The notes under the pieces are model-generated. The model saw nothing but the letters and a program-made list of their open reading frames with translations, ran no database searches and was not told the origin of the DNA. A stretch of 64,000 bases of DNA from Paraburkholderia sp. PGU19 (GTDB lineage Bacteria > Pseudomonadota > Gammaproteobacteria > Burkholderiales > Burkholderiaceae). The position numbers and the translations under genes are program-made. Below, one piece after another: positions 26,365 to 34,342 of this stretch. The stretch is taken from positions 1,860,001 to 1,924,000 of the forward strand of contig NZ_AP023180.1 of NCBI RefSeq assembly GCF_013426915.1, written 5' to 3'. Numbering within the stretch: position 1 is the stretch's first letter; the number at the start of each line of letters is the position of its first letter.

Positions 26365-26775
26365 TCAAGCTTCGTATTGCGCCGCGTACAGCCGCGCGTG
26401 CCGGCCCGTCACTGTGCGGCTCCAGATATCCTCGTCGTCGAGGATGGTCTGGATCAACTCGACGGGCATTCCGCCGTCGATGATGGCAGCCACGCGAAAC
26501 CCGTCGATCGGTTCATACGGGCCAAGCACGACCTCTTTCCCGTCGATCGCGCGGTCGAGATCGTCGACCTTGAACGCCAGATGCGGCATGCGGCGCATCA
26601 GTTCGTGCAACGGGCTATCGGCGTCGAAGCGGTGGTACTGGATGCGTGCGAGCTTGCAATCGCTGTCGCTCGTGTACATCCGGTACTGCGGGCTGTAGCG
26701 TTCGCCTTCGCGCACTTCGCTGGTCGGAATGCCGATGTGATGAAACTCGTAAATCACGTCGTCGCGCATGAACAT
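26365..26775 (-). CDS. VOC superfamily (glyoxalase-like) protein
   Basis: Small protein of 136 residues with the paired beta-alpha-beta-beta-beta pattern of the vicinal oxygen chelate fold. FHHIGIPTSEVREGER opens the first module, HLAFKVDDLDRAIDGKEVVLGPY the second, and VELIQTIL carries a possible metal-binding Glu. Metal-ligand candidates are His13 or His14 and the Glu near the C-terminus. AAGGAG precedes the ATG at 26775. It converges on the allophanate hydrolase gene with 12 bases between stops. It may be a dioxygenase or isomerase; the substrate is unknown. Confidence 0.75.
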   Translation of the reverse strand: MFMRDDVIYEFHHIGIPTSEVREGERYSPQYRMYTSDSDCKLARIQYHRFDADSPLHELMRRMPHLAFKVDDLDRAIDGKEVVLGPYEPIDGFRVAAIIDGGMPVELIQTILDDEDIWSRTVTGRHARLYAAQYEA

Positions 26776-26820
26776 GATGCTCTCCTTCTTCCTTTGCCTC
26801 TGTTGCCCGGGTTGCCGCGC

Positions 26821-27297
26821 TTACAGCGTCACGCGCGTCAGGCCGCCTTCCGACAGCAGCCGCACGCGTTCGCCCGCGTAGAACATCGGGCCGTCGGTGC
26901 TTTGCGTGATGGCGCGCAGCGAGCCGTCGTCGAGCCGCACGGTAATTTCGACGCCTTGCGTCTTCTCGAAGTGGTTCTGCACCTCGTTGCCCGCCACCGC
27001 GCCCGCAATGCCGCCGATGATGCCCGTCAGGATCGAGCCGCGTCCGCCGCCGATCGCGCTGCCCGCGATGCCGCCAATCGCGCCGCCGCCGAGTGCGCCG
27101 AGAAAGCCGGGCTGGCCGTTGCTCGTGTCGATGGTGACGGGGCGCACGCTTTCGATGGTGCCGAAGCGCACTGTTGCCTCACGCTGCGCCTGTGACGCGC
27201 TATAGACGTTGGCGGAGCCGTCGAAGGTTGCGCAGCCGCTCAATGCGAGCGAGACGACGAGCGCGGATGCACATGCTGTAACGAATGACCTGTTCAT
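26821..27297 (-). CDS. Outer-membrane lipoprotein with glycine-zipper domain, SlyB/Pcp-like
   Basis: Lipoprotein of 158 residues with lipobox ALSGC at Cys21-22. After a short linker (ATVRFGTIESVRPVTIDTS) comes the glycine zipper GGGAIGGIAGSAIGGGRG and a second GIIGGIAGAVAGNEVQ, the rick_17kDa/2TM pattern. The C-terminal part is a small beta domain (VEITVRLDDGSLRAITQ). Such proteins sit in the outer membrane and support envelope integrity. The ATG at 27297 follows AGGGG and gives a clean lipoprotein signal. It lies 45 bases upstream of the VOC gene on the same strand, possibly unlinked. Confidence 0.87.
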   Translation of the reverse strand: MNRSFVTACASALVVSLALSGCATFDGSANVYSASQAQREATVRFGTIESVRPVTIDTSNGQPGFLGALGGGAIGGIAGSAIGGGRGSILTGIIGGIAGAVAGNEVQNHFEKTQGVEITVRLDDGSLRAITQSTDGPMFYAGERVRLLSEGGLTRVTL

Positions 27298-27498
27298 GAT
27301 GTTCCCCTCTATGAGCAGCGCGCCGTGTCGTTCGGGGCGCTGCAGGTTCTTTCGATGTGTGAATCGTAAGCTCGAAGAATGAGAGGAAAATGAGCAGCGC
27401 ATTTGCGCATTCGCACCCGTCATTTCGTCTCAGCCTGAAACGTCGGCGCGGCGTCCGGGGCTACGATGGTGGCCAGATCATGCAAACGGAGTGCTGCC

Positions 27499-27891
27499 AT
27501 GAAACGCGAGATCATCCGGGTCGAACCGCTGTCGAGCTGGCTCGAACGCTGGAAGGCGCCGACTTCCGTCGTTACGCGCCACGGCGACACGATCTATGTG
27601 TCGGGCCTGCCGCCGTTCGACCCTGAGACGGGCGAAGTCGCCGACGTGCCGCTCGAACGGCAGACGGAACTCGTGCTCGAACAGCTGAAGCTGTGCGTCG
27701 AGACGGCGGGTTCGTCGCTCGACAATGTGCTCAAGTGCAATGTTTATTGCACGTCGGTCGAGCAGTTTGCGGCCGTCAACTCGATTTACGCGCGCTATTT
27801 TCCGAACGATCCGCCTGCACGTATCTTTGTCTGCGTGCCCGCGTGGCCGGGTCGCTTCGACATCGAAATCGATTGCATTGCGGCGGTTTGA
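27499..27891 (+). CDS. RidA family protein (YjgF/YER057c/UK114)
   Basis: 130 residues of the RidA-like trimeric fold: TIYVSGLPPFDPETGEV, LEQLKLCVETAGSSLDNVLKC, and NSIYARYFPNDPPARIFVC. The Arg that binds the substrate carboxylate in true RidA imine deaminases is present in the PPARIFVCV segment. An in-frame upstream extension is rejected because the ATG at 27499 follows GGAG and gives the normal family start. It is followed after 26 bases by a tandem ABM gene, so the pair may be one unit. True RidA removes reactive enamines; subfamily members can have other roles. Confidence 0.85.
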   Translation: MKREIIRVEPLSSWLERWKAPTSVVTRHGDTIYVSGLPPFDPETGEVADVPLERQTELVLEQLKLCVETAGSSLDNVLKCNVYCTSVEQFAAVNSIYARYFPNDPPARIFVCVPAWPGRFDIEIDCIAAV

Positions 27892-27917
27892 ACCGCAGGC
27901 GCTACGTGGAGAACACG

Positions 27918-28592
27918 ATGTTTTCAGTGCTGTTCGAAGTGCAACCGCGCGCCGACCGATGGGACGCGTATCTCGGCTTCGCGAAGATGCTGAAGCCGGA
28001 ACTGGAGCAGATCGACGGCTTCGTCGATAACGTCCGTTACGGCAGTCTCACGCGTGACGGCGTGCTGCTGTCGCTGTCCGGCTGGCGCGACGAAAAGGCG
28101 CTGGTACGGTGGCGCACGCAGGCGACGCATCACGGCGTGCAGGAAAAAGGCCGCACGCAGACGTTCAGCGATTATCGGCTGCGTGTGGGGCAGGTGACGC
28201 GCGACACGCGTCTGCCCGCCGGTCATACGTTGCACGAGCAACGACTCGACGAAACGGAGACGGGCGATGCGACCACGATCGTGCTGATCGATGCGCGGCG
28301 CGATCCAGACTGGGTGAAACACGCGGGCGCGCGCGAAGTCGCGGGCAAGCTGGGCTTGCGCGAAGACGCAACGGGCCTGGTTTCGTGGGATGTGTTTGAT
28401 GCCGTGTTGACGCCGGGCGACGTCATTCTGCTCACTGCATGGCGCGACGCGCAAGCCGCCGGGGCCTTTGCAAACGCGCTCGCATTGCCCGATGGCGCAC
28501 GGCTACGCAGCGTGCGCGTGGTGCGCGACTATGGCATGTTTGAGCGCCGCGAAGCGCCGCAATACTATCCGGACGCGGCGCGGCCCGCCTGA
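27918..28592 (+). CDS. Tandem ABM-like (antibiotic biosynthesis monooxygenase fold) protein
   Basis: 224 residues with two ferredoxin-like modules. The first reads MFSVLFEVQPRADRWDAYLG to QEKGRTQTFSDYRLRVGQV, the second TTIVLIDARRDPDWVKHAGA to RSVRVVRDYGMFERRE. The first resembles the ABM/heme-degrading monooxygenase group (SLSGWRDEKALVRWRTQATH), while the second is degenerate. The ATG at 27918 follows GGAGA. It could be an antibiotic-type or small aromatic oxygenase, or only a binding protein; no heme or flavin site is evident. Directly downstream of the RidA-like gene. Confidence 0.7.
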   Translation: MFSVLFEVQPRADRWDAYLGFAKMLKPELEQIDGFVDNVRYGSLTRDGVLLSLSGWRDEKALVRWRTQATHHGVQEKGRTQTFSDYRLRVGQVTRDTRLPAGHTLHEQRLDETETGDATTIVLIDARRDPDWVKHAGAREVAGKLGLREDATGLVSWDVFDAVLTPGDVILLTAWRDAQAAGAFANALALPDGARLRSVRVVRDYGMFERREAPQYYPDAARPA

Positions 28593-28595
28593 CGC

Positions 28596-29459
28596 TTATT
28601 TCTCGTTGTCCGGAAAGTCCGCACCGACACTCGTGTCGCGCCACGCTTCGATATCGGCGAGTGCCGAATGCAGGCGCTTCGATACCGCATCGACGCCGAA
28701 CGCGCCAAGCACCAGATGACGCGGCGGTTGGTCCGCCTCCGTGATGCGGATCATCGCCTGCGCGGCGCGCGCCGGGTCGCCGGCCTGATGGCCGCTGTTT
28801 TGCGCCGTCGCCTGCATGCGCTTGCCCGCCGTGTCGGCATAATCGGCGATACGGTTGGGCGTCTGTCTGAGCGAGCGGCCTGCCCAGTCGGTGCGGAATG
28901 GGCCCGGCTCGACGCAGGTCACGCGGATGCCGAGCGGCCCGGCTTCCGTTGCGAGAGAGTCGGACCAGCCTTCGACGGCATGTTTGCTCGCCGCGTAATA
29001 GCCCGAGCCAGGAAAGCCCGCGATGCCCGCTACCGACGTGATGTTCAGCACGTGCCCCTTGCGCCGCTCGCGCATGCCCGGCAGCACCGCGCGTGTCATC
29101 GCGAAGAGGCCGAACACGTTCGCGTCGAACTGCGCGCGTATCTCCGCTTCGTCGCCCTCTTCGACTGACGACTGATAGCCATAGCCCGCGTTGTTCACCA
29201 GCACGTCGATCGCGCCGAAGCGCTGCTGCGCGGTCTCGACGGCTGCGGCGATCTGCGCGGCATCCGTCACGTCGAGCTTCACGCGGGCGAGACGCGCATC
29301 AGCGTCGCTGCCGGGCTCGGCCAGATCGGCAAGCGACGCGACGTTACGCGCCGTCGCCACGCAGCGCCAGCCCCGTTCGAGCACCGCGCGGACCAGTTCC
29401 TTGCCGAAGCCGGTTGAACAGCCAGTGATGAACCAGACGGGCGTCGTGGACGTGGGCAT
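28596..29459 (-). CDS. Short-chain dehydrogenase/reductase (SDR)
   Basis: 287 residues, classical SDR with a C-terminal extension. The nucleotide motif is TGCSTGFGKELV (TGxxxGxG), the NAG motif is in VLVNNAGYGYQSSVEEGD, and the active-site Ser and YxxxK are in ITSVAGIAGFPGSGYYAASKHAVEG. The segment TEAGPLGIRVTCVEPGPFRTDW is typical of uncharacterised oxidoreductases in this group. GGAGG precedes the ATG. It converges on the ABM-like gene with only three bases between stop codons. Substrate unknown; the fold favours NADP-dependent oxidation of an alcohol or steroid-like molecule. Confidence 0.9.
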   Translation of the reverse strand: MPTSTTPVWFITGCSTGFGKELVRAVLERGWRCVATARNVASLADLAEPGSDADARLARVKLDVTDAAQIAAAVETAQQRFGAIDVLVNNAGYGYQSSVEEGDEAEIRAQFDANVFGLFAMTRAVLPGMRERRKGHVLNITSVAGIAGFPGSGYYAASKHAVEGWSDSLATEAGPLGIRVTCVEPGPFRTDWAGRSLRQTPNRIADYADTAGKRMQATAQNSGHQAGDPARAAQAMIRITEADQPPRHLVLGAFGVDAVSKRLHSALADIEAWRDTSVGADFPDNEK

Positions 29460-29554
29460 TCAAAACCTCCTCGATGATGGAATGAGCGATGCTTCGAAAA
29501 AATGGTAGCCGGTCGACGGGAAACTTGCTGGTGCTCTGCCCGATTTCCTGCCCC

Positions 29555-29821
29555 TTACTTACGGCCAACCAGATACTGAGCACCCTCGGGCCCGTAGCGT
29601 TCCGAATGGCTTTCATTGGCTTGCAGATGGAATACGTCGCCCGTTCTGTAGACCTGCACCGTTGTGCCGATGCGTATCGCCAGTTCGCCGTGCAGGATCA
29701 ATGCCTTCGCTTCGAACGGATGCACGTGATCGTCGACCGCGCCGTTCGGATCGCGCGTGACGGTCACGATTTCCGCGTAGCCTTCGCGCTTCAATGTATC
29801 GATGAATTCGTCGCGGTCCAT
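29555..29821 (-). CDS. Small single-domain cupin protein
   Basis: 88 residues. The cupin pattern is visible as DDHVHPFEAKALILHGELAIRI and, after a turn, GDVFHLQANESHSERYGPEG. Metal ligands are probably the two His in DHVHPFEA, the Glu and the late His. GGGAGG precedes the ATG. It lies upstream of the SDR on the same strand, 95 bases apart, and may be co-expressed. Small cupins of this type act as binding or isomerase domains; no function is assigned. Confidence 0.8.
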   Translation of the reverse strand: MDRDEFIDTLKREGYAEIVTVTRDPNGAVDDHVHPFEAKALILHGELAIRIGTTVQVYRTGDVFHLQANESHSERYGPEGAQYLVGRK

Positions 29822-29960
29822 GATGGCAGCCTCCCTTCGTTGTTTTTGCCATGACGCTGAAGTATCAGCATAGACCGTTTTGCATCGACGGATCGGGCGC
29901 GCGGCTCGCGGTAAACTCTGCAGCAGTCGTCATTTCATATCGCACAACGGAGAACGATTC

Positions 29961-30380
29961 ATGCGCCAGGCCATTCGCCATCTGAACGTGCGGGCGCGCG
30001 CTCGCGGACTGTTCGATTTCACCACGGAGGTCGCCGCGTTCGTACGCGACGCGTCGATCGAGACGGGCGTCCTGACCGTGTTCTGCCGGCACACGTCGGC
30101 CTCGCTATTGATCCAGGAGAACGCGGACCCTTCCGTACAGCGCGATCTCGAACGGCACTTCGCGATGCTCGCGCCCGAAGATCCCAAGCGCTACGAACAC
30201 GACACGGAAGGTCCCGACGACATGCCCGCGCATCTGCGCACCGCGCTGACGCAAGTGCAACTGTCGATACCCGTCGAACATGGCCGCATGACACTCGGCA
30301 CATGGCAAGGCATTTATCTGTTCGAGCATCGCGCGCGGCCGCAGGAGCGCGATATCGTGCTGCATCTGATCGGCGAATGA
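29961..30380 (+). CDS. YjbQ / UPF0047 family protein
   Basis: 139 residues matching the YjbQ (UPF0047) family: GVLTVFCRHTSASLLIQENADPSVQRDLE, and MTLGTWQGIYLFEHRARPQERDIVLHLIGE. The conserved His in CRHTSAS and the GTWQGIYLFEHR tail are family hallmarks. Members show weak secondary thiamine-phosphate synthase activity, but the physiological role is not settled. The ATG at 29961 follows GGAGA; a longer in-frame start is less likely. Stand-alone gene, divergent from the cupin. Confidence 0.9.
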   Translation: MRQAIRHLNVRARARGLFDFTTEVAAFVRDASIETGVLTVFCRHTSASLLIQENADPSVQRDLERHFAMLAPEDPKRYEHDTEGPDDMPAHLRTALTQVQLSIPVEHGRMTLGTWQGIYLFEHRARPQERDIVLHLIGE

Positions 30381-30415
30381 CATCTCAACGCACAACACCA
30401 ACAAGGAAGTGAATC

Positions 30416-30748
30416 ATGATTTTGCGCGCGCCTGTTCTTGTCGCGGCGGCCTCGCTCGCGATGCTGACCGCAGCCTGCACTCATACCGGCCCCGTCGAGT
30501 TCTCGCTGTCAGGCGCGGACGCGCCGATGACCAACAACGCAAACGACATGGACTTCGGCCCGATGGACCGCACCATCGCGCAGTGCAAGACGGTCTCGCG
30601 CAACGCAGGGCCGGGACAGTGCACGAAGGTGCGCGCCTACGAGTCGTGCATGAAGAGCAAAGGCTATATCACGGTGCTCGGGCCGGAAAACCCGAAGGGC
30701 TGCGGCGACCCCGATTGGGAGAAAGACGTACGCAAGTGGCTTCAATAG
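30416..30748 (+). CDS. Small lipoprotein of unknown function
   Basis: 110 residues with a lipoprotein signal ending in LTAAC (Cys21). The mature part is short and contains five further Cys residues spread through AQCKTVSRNAGPGQCTKVRAYESCMKSKGY and PKGCGDPDW. AAGGAAG precedes the ATG at 30416. It is 35 bases after the YjbQ gene and may be co-transcribed. The Cys pattern suggests disulfides in the periplasm. I recognise no family. Confidence 0.7.
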   Translation: MILRAPVLVAAASLAMLTAACTHTGPVEFSLSGADAPMTNNANDMDFGPMDRTIAQCKTVSRNAGPGQCTKVRAYESCMKSKGYITVLGPENPKGCGDPDWEKDVRKWLQ

Positions 30749-30781
30749 CCGTGCGTCGGTTGAGGCCGACTTGCGCTCAAG

Positions 30782-30817
30782 TTATCCACAATTTCTGTTG
30801 AAAGACCTGTGGAAAAG
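30782..30817. promoter_or_regulatory. Pair of DnaA-box-like sequences
   Basis: TTATCCACA (30782-30790) is a consensus DnaA box. On the opposite strand TTTTCCACA (30817-30809) differs at one position. Both lie within 36 bases in the 245-base gap between the small lipoprotein and the DUF3562 gene. No initiator, parAB or AT-rich unwinding element is nearby. Confidence 0.4.
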
Positions 30818-30993
30818 TTTTGGGCACGCGCGCTATCTGTCTGATCAAACAGGCTTTCCTCGCGCGTGACCCCGGTACGCACGGCGCGCGAGTCCACCGA
30901 TTGCGAAGTTCTATTGGCGCGCACGCATCGCATGTCCTTCAATTCAGGGTTCCGACTACCGAGTGACGACCGACTGACTCCAAGGAGCCTTGC

Positions 30994-31191
30994 ATGAAGA
31001 CGGAAGATTCGCAGAAGATCGTGCACGAAATCGCAGAATCCACCGACAGCCCGGAAGAAGTCGTATCGCAGATGTACACCGATGCCGTGCAAGCGTATCA
31101 ACGCGACGCGCGCGTTCTCGACTACGTGCCGCTCTTCGCGGCGAAGCGCGTGCGTGAGACGTTGCGCTCGCGGACGGCATCACGGCGGTGA
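30994..31191 (+). CDS. DUF3562 family small protein
   Basis: 65 residues, probably three helices: MKTEDSQKIVHEIAESTDS, PEEVVSQMYTDAVQAYQRDA, and VLDYVPLFAAKRVRETLRSR. This matches DUF3562, a short family common in Burkholderiaceae. AAGGAG lies eight bases before the ATG, strong support for a real gene. Converges on the CHAD gene, 36 bases between stops. No biochemical function is known to me. Confidence 0.82.
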   Translation: MKTEDSQKIVHEIAESTDSPEEVVSQMYTDAVQAYQRDARVLDYVPLFAAKRVRETLRSRTASRR

Positions 31192-31227
31192 CGAAGCCGT
31201 AGCAACCTCATCCGCAATCCATCCCCG

Positions 31228-32061
31228 TCACAACAGCTTCGCGGCGGCACGCATGCGGCGCTTGCATTCTTTCGCGAGCGCATCGAGTGCGTGCGCGGTT
31301 GCCGCATCGTCGGTGAACAGGGTCGTGTTGTCGCGCAGCAACTGCTCGCTCGCGACGACATCGTTCAACGCGCCGAAGCGCTTCTGTAGTTTCTTTAGCG
31401 GCTTGATGGCCTTCAGCTGTTTTTTGGCGAGCATCGGCTCGAAGAACTCGGTCAGATAGCGCAGTTTCTTGCCGGCCTTGCGGACCTCGTGATACGACGC
31501 GTAGTCCGATCGCTTCGCGCGTGCGGCGCGCTTCATGCGCTTCGCCATCGACTTCTGTGCCGCCCCGAGCCGCTTGCGCGCGAACCTGGGCAGCGGCGTG
31601 CGTTCGTGCGCGGTATTCAGCTCGCGGTTCGCTTCCTTGAGCGTGTCACGCAACGCGCCCTTCACGTCGGCCTGTTCAAGGGTCTCACGGCTCGAATCGA
31701 GCGACTTCGAGCGGGCGTCGCGCATCGTGTCGCGCGGTAGCGCCTCCGCGTCTTTCGTTTCATCGAGCAACGCGATCAGGATGTCCCAGTCGCGTGTCTT
31801 GCCCGCCGCGCTCGCGTAGAACTTGAAAAGCGCGCGCTGCTGGCTGTCGAACTGTTCGTTCAGCAGCGGCCGGTACGCCCACAGCAACGTGCGCAGGCGC
31901 CGCAGCGAGACGCGCAGCTTGTGCAGGACTTCGGCGTCGGGGTCCGCGCGCAATGCGGCTGCGCAAGCGAGCGCATTGTCGATCAGCGGCGCGGCATAGT
32001 GCGAGAAATGGGCTTGCGCGTTGCCATCGTGCGGCAGCGTGGTCGGTATGTCGTCTTTCAT
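31228..32061 (-). CDS. CHAD domain protein
   Basis: 277 residues, almost entirely helical and very basic. It has the conserved-histidine-alpha-helical-domain pattern: LHKLRVSLRRLRTLLWAYRPLL, KTRDWDILIALLDE, EVRKAGKKLRYLTEFFEPML and LGALNDV-like FGALNDVVASEQLL. The Arg/Lys-rich face is thought to bind inorganic polyphosphate. No CYTH triphosphatase domain is fused and no polyphosphate kinase gene is nearby, so it is a stand-alone CHAD protein. AGGGAAC precedes the ATG. It may associate with polyphosphate granules. Confidence 0.9.
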   Translation of the reverse strand: MKDDIPTTLPHDGNAQAHFSHYAAPLIDNALACAAALRADPDAEVLHKLRVSLRRLRTLLWAYRPLLNEQFDSQQRALFKFYASAAGKTRDWDILIALLDETKDAEALPRDTMRDARSKSLDSSRETLEQADVKGALRDTLKEANRELNTAHERTPLPRFARKRLGAAQKSMAKRMKRAARAKRSDYASYHEVRKAGKKLRYLTEFFEPMLAKKQLKAIKPLKKLQKRFGALNDVVASEQLLRDNTTLFTDDAATAHALDALAKECKRRMRAAAKLL

Positions 32062-32192
32062 GGTGTTCCCTGAATGGGTTGCTGACCCGGTGTGTCTGTA
32101 ATGACCGAGTAAGCAATTCAGGTTCCTGCATTCTGCACGTCACGTCCGTTGCAGCGCACGATGCCGCACGGACGTTGCCGCTCATTGCCAGA

Positions 32193-32705
32193 TCACTGAC
32201 CGCTGAGCAGCAGGTCGCAGGCGTCCGACGTGCAGCTAGCCACGGCGGGCAGCTTCAGCGACGGCCACGGACGGCGCTCGGCCGTGATGAAGTCTTCGAC
32301 ACGCTTCAATATCTGCCAGAACGCGTTTTCGACGGCGCCCGCAGCGGCATACGCGGACGGCGTGAGCGTCCAGTGACGAAGCCTGGGCGCGCCATGGAAC
32401 GCGCGCATGTCGACGCGTGCCGACTCATCGCACAACGTCACCACGAAATCCATCTGCGGCGCCCATTCGCTCGTGAATTCCAGCCAGCTTTTCGGATTCA
32501 GCAGCTCCAGACTGGAAAAGCCATGGCGCAACTCGCCCATGGCCGCCGCGTGAACCTTGTCGGCGGGTTCGAGACCTGCGCTAAATGCGTCGAAATGCAA
32601 TCCGTCCAGCTCGCGTAGCAAGGCTTCCGCCAAAATGCTAAGCGCCGCGTTGTCCCTGCAAAGGAACAGCACTCGTTGTTTTCTGGTCACCCTACACCCC
32701 GTCAT
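32193..32705 (-). CDS. Low-molecular-weight phosphatase / ArsC-like protein with altered P-loop
   Basis: 170 residues in the low-molecular-weight phosphatase/arsenate reductase fold. The P-loop reads VLFLCRDNAALSILAEALLR. In active enzymes the loop is C-x5-R; here the sixth position after Cys is Leu, so the Arg that binds the oxyanion is missing. MDFVVTLCDESA matches the next conserved strand, and the proline-Asp region further on is not recognisable. The start is uncertain: ATG at 32705 has only a weak ribosome-binding sequence; other starts lie at 32690 (GTG) and 32750 (ATG). The altered loop makes enzymatic activity doubtful. It may bind or regulate instead. Confidence 0.75.
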   Translation of the reverse strand: MTGCRVTRKQRVLFLCRDNAALSILAEALLRELDGLHFDAFSAGLEPADKVHAAAMGELRHGFSSLELLNPKSWLEFTSEWAPQMDFVVTLCDESARVDMRAFHGAPRLRHWTLTPSAYAAAGAVENAFWQILKRVEDFITAERRPWPSLKLPAVASCTSDACDLLLSGQ

Positions 32706-32913
32706 GCAGATTTCATTTTTTTGCGGGATTCTGAGCGCACAGTTTTTCATATTGGTGACAGAATCCCAATCGTCCAACCGATTCGCCGCAAGAACGTTTA
32801 GGTATCACGCCAATTTGCGTTCAGCCAGCCAGCGTTAACGATAATGAGGCGCCCGATCCCAGTTTTCGGGTTGCGTGAGCATGGCGGGCGCGCCGTGTGT
32901 GGCGCGCCGCGCG

Positions 32914-32946
32914 GGGCAACCCGGCCGTTCGGAGGCCGGGTTGCCC
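32914..32946 (-). terminator. Perfect 13-base hairpin downstream of the FKBP gene
   Basis: GGGCAACCCGGCC (32914-32926) pairs perfectly with 32934-32946, with a seven-base loop. It lies about 40 bases past the stop of the minus-strand FKBP gene. There is no U-run after it in that direction, so it may be a stabilising 3' end or a Rho-linked structure. Confidence 0.45.
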
Positions 32947-32957
32947 GTGGGGTTGCG

Positions 32958-32980
32958 CGGTCTGAAAGACCGGCTTTTTT
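32958..32980 (+). terminator. Plus-strand terminator-like hairpin
   Basis: CGGTCT-GAA-AGACCG (32958-32972) followed by GC and T6 has the form of an intrinsic terminator on the plus strand. No plus-strand gene precedes it within 1.7 kb. On the minus strand it lies just past the FKBP stop with the A-tract first, so it may be one half of a bidirectional structure. Confidence 0.45.
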
Positions 32981-32986
32981 GAAGCG

Positions 32987-33391
32987 TTACTTGACGATCG
33001 CGAGCAGTTCGACTTCGAACGTCAGATCGCTGTTCGGCGGGATCACGCCGACGCCGCGCGAACCATACGCGGTCGCAGCCGGGCAGGTCAGCTTGGCTTT
33101 TTCGCCCACTTTCATCGTCGCGACGCCTTGCGTCCAGCAGGGGATTACGCGGCCGAGCGGAAACTCCGCAGGGCCGCCATGCTTGGCCGAGTTGTCGAAC
33201 TCGGTGCCGTTCGCGAGCGTGCCGCGGTAGTTGACGCGCACGACGTCGGCGGCCGTGGGTTGCGGGCCGCTTCCCTGCGTCAGGTGTTCGACGACGACGC
33301 CGGAGGGCAGTTTCTCCGTCGATGCAGCATTTGCGGTGAGCGACACCGATGCGAGCGCGGCCGCGGCGAGCAGGGCAACAACTGATTTCAC
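32987..33391 (-). CDS. FKBP-type peptidyl-prolyl cis-trans isomerase, exported
   Basis: 134 residues from a GTG start at 33391, which has AAGGAG at the right spacing and begins a clean signal peptide (VKSVVALLAAAALASVSL to NAAS). An 11-codon longer version from an ATG lacks such a site. The mature part is one FKBP domain: VVEHLTQGSGPQPTAADVVRVNYRGTL, FPLGRVIPCWTQGVATMKVGEKAKLTCPA, and YGSRGVGVIPPNSDLTFEVEL. The single Trp and Phe/Tyr pocket residues are conserved. It probably helps fold periplasmic proteins. Confidence 0.93.
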   Translation of the reverse strand: MKSVVALLAAAALASVSLTANAASTEKLPSGVVVEHLTQGSGPQPTAADVVRVNYRGTLANGTEFDNSAKHGGPAEFPLGRVIPCWTQGVATMKVGEKAKLTCPAATAYGSRGVGVIPPNSDLTFEVELLAIVK

Positions 33392-33560
33392 GCGTATCTC
33401 CTTGGTGTGAATGGCGAGCCTCATTCTAGCGGATCGCCCCTTCGCGGCAGGAGACCTGAATCAACTTGCTACAAATACGCGTGCCTTGCGCCATTGCGCG
33501 GTTCCCGTCGCTGTGTACCTGGAACGGCTACGCCCGCGACGGGCCAACACCCGCCGCGGG

Positions 33561-33584
33561 AAAAAGCCGCGATTCGACGCGGCT
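33561..33584 (-). terminator. Intrinsic terminator of the AhpD-like gene
   Basis: AGCCGCG (33565-33571) and CGCGGCT (33578-33584) pair around a six-base loop, and the A5 run at 33561-33565 reads as a U-run on the minus strand. It starts 15 bases after the stop of the AhpD-like gene. Confidence 0.75.
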
Positions 33585-33598
33585 CATGTGCTGCCCGT

Positions 33599-34132
33599 TC
33601 AGATCTTCGGGAAATCGACGACCGTGTCGTTGACCCGGTTGAAGAGGTTGGTGAACGTGATATCGGCGATCGCGAGCAGCGTCTCCGTAATCTGCTGATC
33701 GCTGTAACCCGCCGCCTTCACGGCATCGACCACTGACGCAGGCACCGTGCCGCGCGACGCGAACACGGTCCGCGCGAAGGTGGCGATGGCATTCAGATGC
33801 GCGTCGGCCGAATCGCGTCCTTCACGCAGCGCCACGAGGTCGTCAGCCGCGATGCCCACTTTCTTCGCTGCCAGCGAGTGAGCAGCCAGACAGTAATCAC
33901 ACTCCGCGACGCCGCTGATCGCGAGCTTGATCGCTTCGACTTCCTTGCGCGACAGCGCGCCCTTGCCGAGCGCATCGCCCGTTGCGAGCACGATCTGCAG
34001 CGCAGCCGGACTGTTCGAGCCGATGGCCGCGTAAGCATTCGGCACCATGCCGACCGCGCGCTTGATGCCTGTAAAGAGTTCCGCTGCCTGGCCGGTGGCT
34101 TCGCTGACGGGTTGGCGATTCAGACGTTCCAT
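33599..34132 (-). CDS. Carboxymuconolactone decarboxylase/AhpD-like protein
   Basis: 177 residues of the CMD fold with an AhpD-type redox site: SGVAECDYCLAAHSLAAKKVG holds the E-x-x-x-C-x-x-C-x-x-x-H signature. The surrounding IKLAISG and GRDSADAHLNAIATFART belong to the uncharacterised peroxidase-related group. The ATG at 34132 is preceded by TGGAGAAC; a start four codons earlier lacks a good site. It would reduce peroxides in a thiol-dependent way. Monocistronic, closed by an intrinsic terminator. Confidence 0.87.
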   Translation of the reverse strand: MERLNRQPVSEATGQAAELFTGIKRAVGMVPNAYAAIGSNSPAALQIVLATGDALGKGALSRKEVEAIKLAISGVAECDYCLAAHSLAAKKVGIAADDLVALREGRDSADAHLNAIATFARTVFASRGTVPASVVDAVKAAGYSDQQITETLLAIADITFTNLFNRVNDTVVDFPKI

Positions 34133-34342
34133 GATGTTCTCCATATGTTGATGAGATCGTTGCGTTGCGTGACTGGGTCAGCGCATGGGAGTCATTCTAG
34201 GAACGCGCGTTGCTACAGTGAATGCTGGTTCAAATCACGTTTATGCTCGAACGGCTCATCGGCTGATCGGCGTGGTGCGCTGTCTCTGCTATATTCGTGC
34301 GACGTTTGCCCAATAACAGCGCCGTCAGCGGGAGCGCGTGCC

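Noticed and set aside
30782..30817. Replication origin
   Set aside because: Only two box-like sequences, without dnaA, parAB, repA or an AT-rich unwinding element.
33797..34342. Upstream extension of the exported protein to 480 residues
   Set aside because: The extension is antisense to the AhpD-like gene. The ATG at 34343 precedes a signal peptide.
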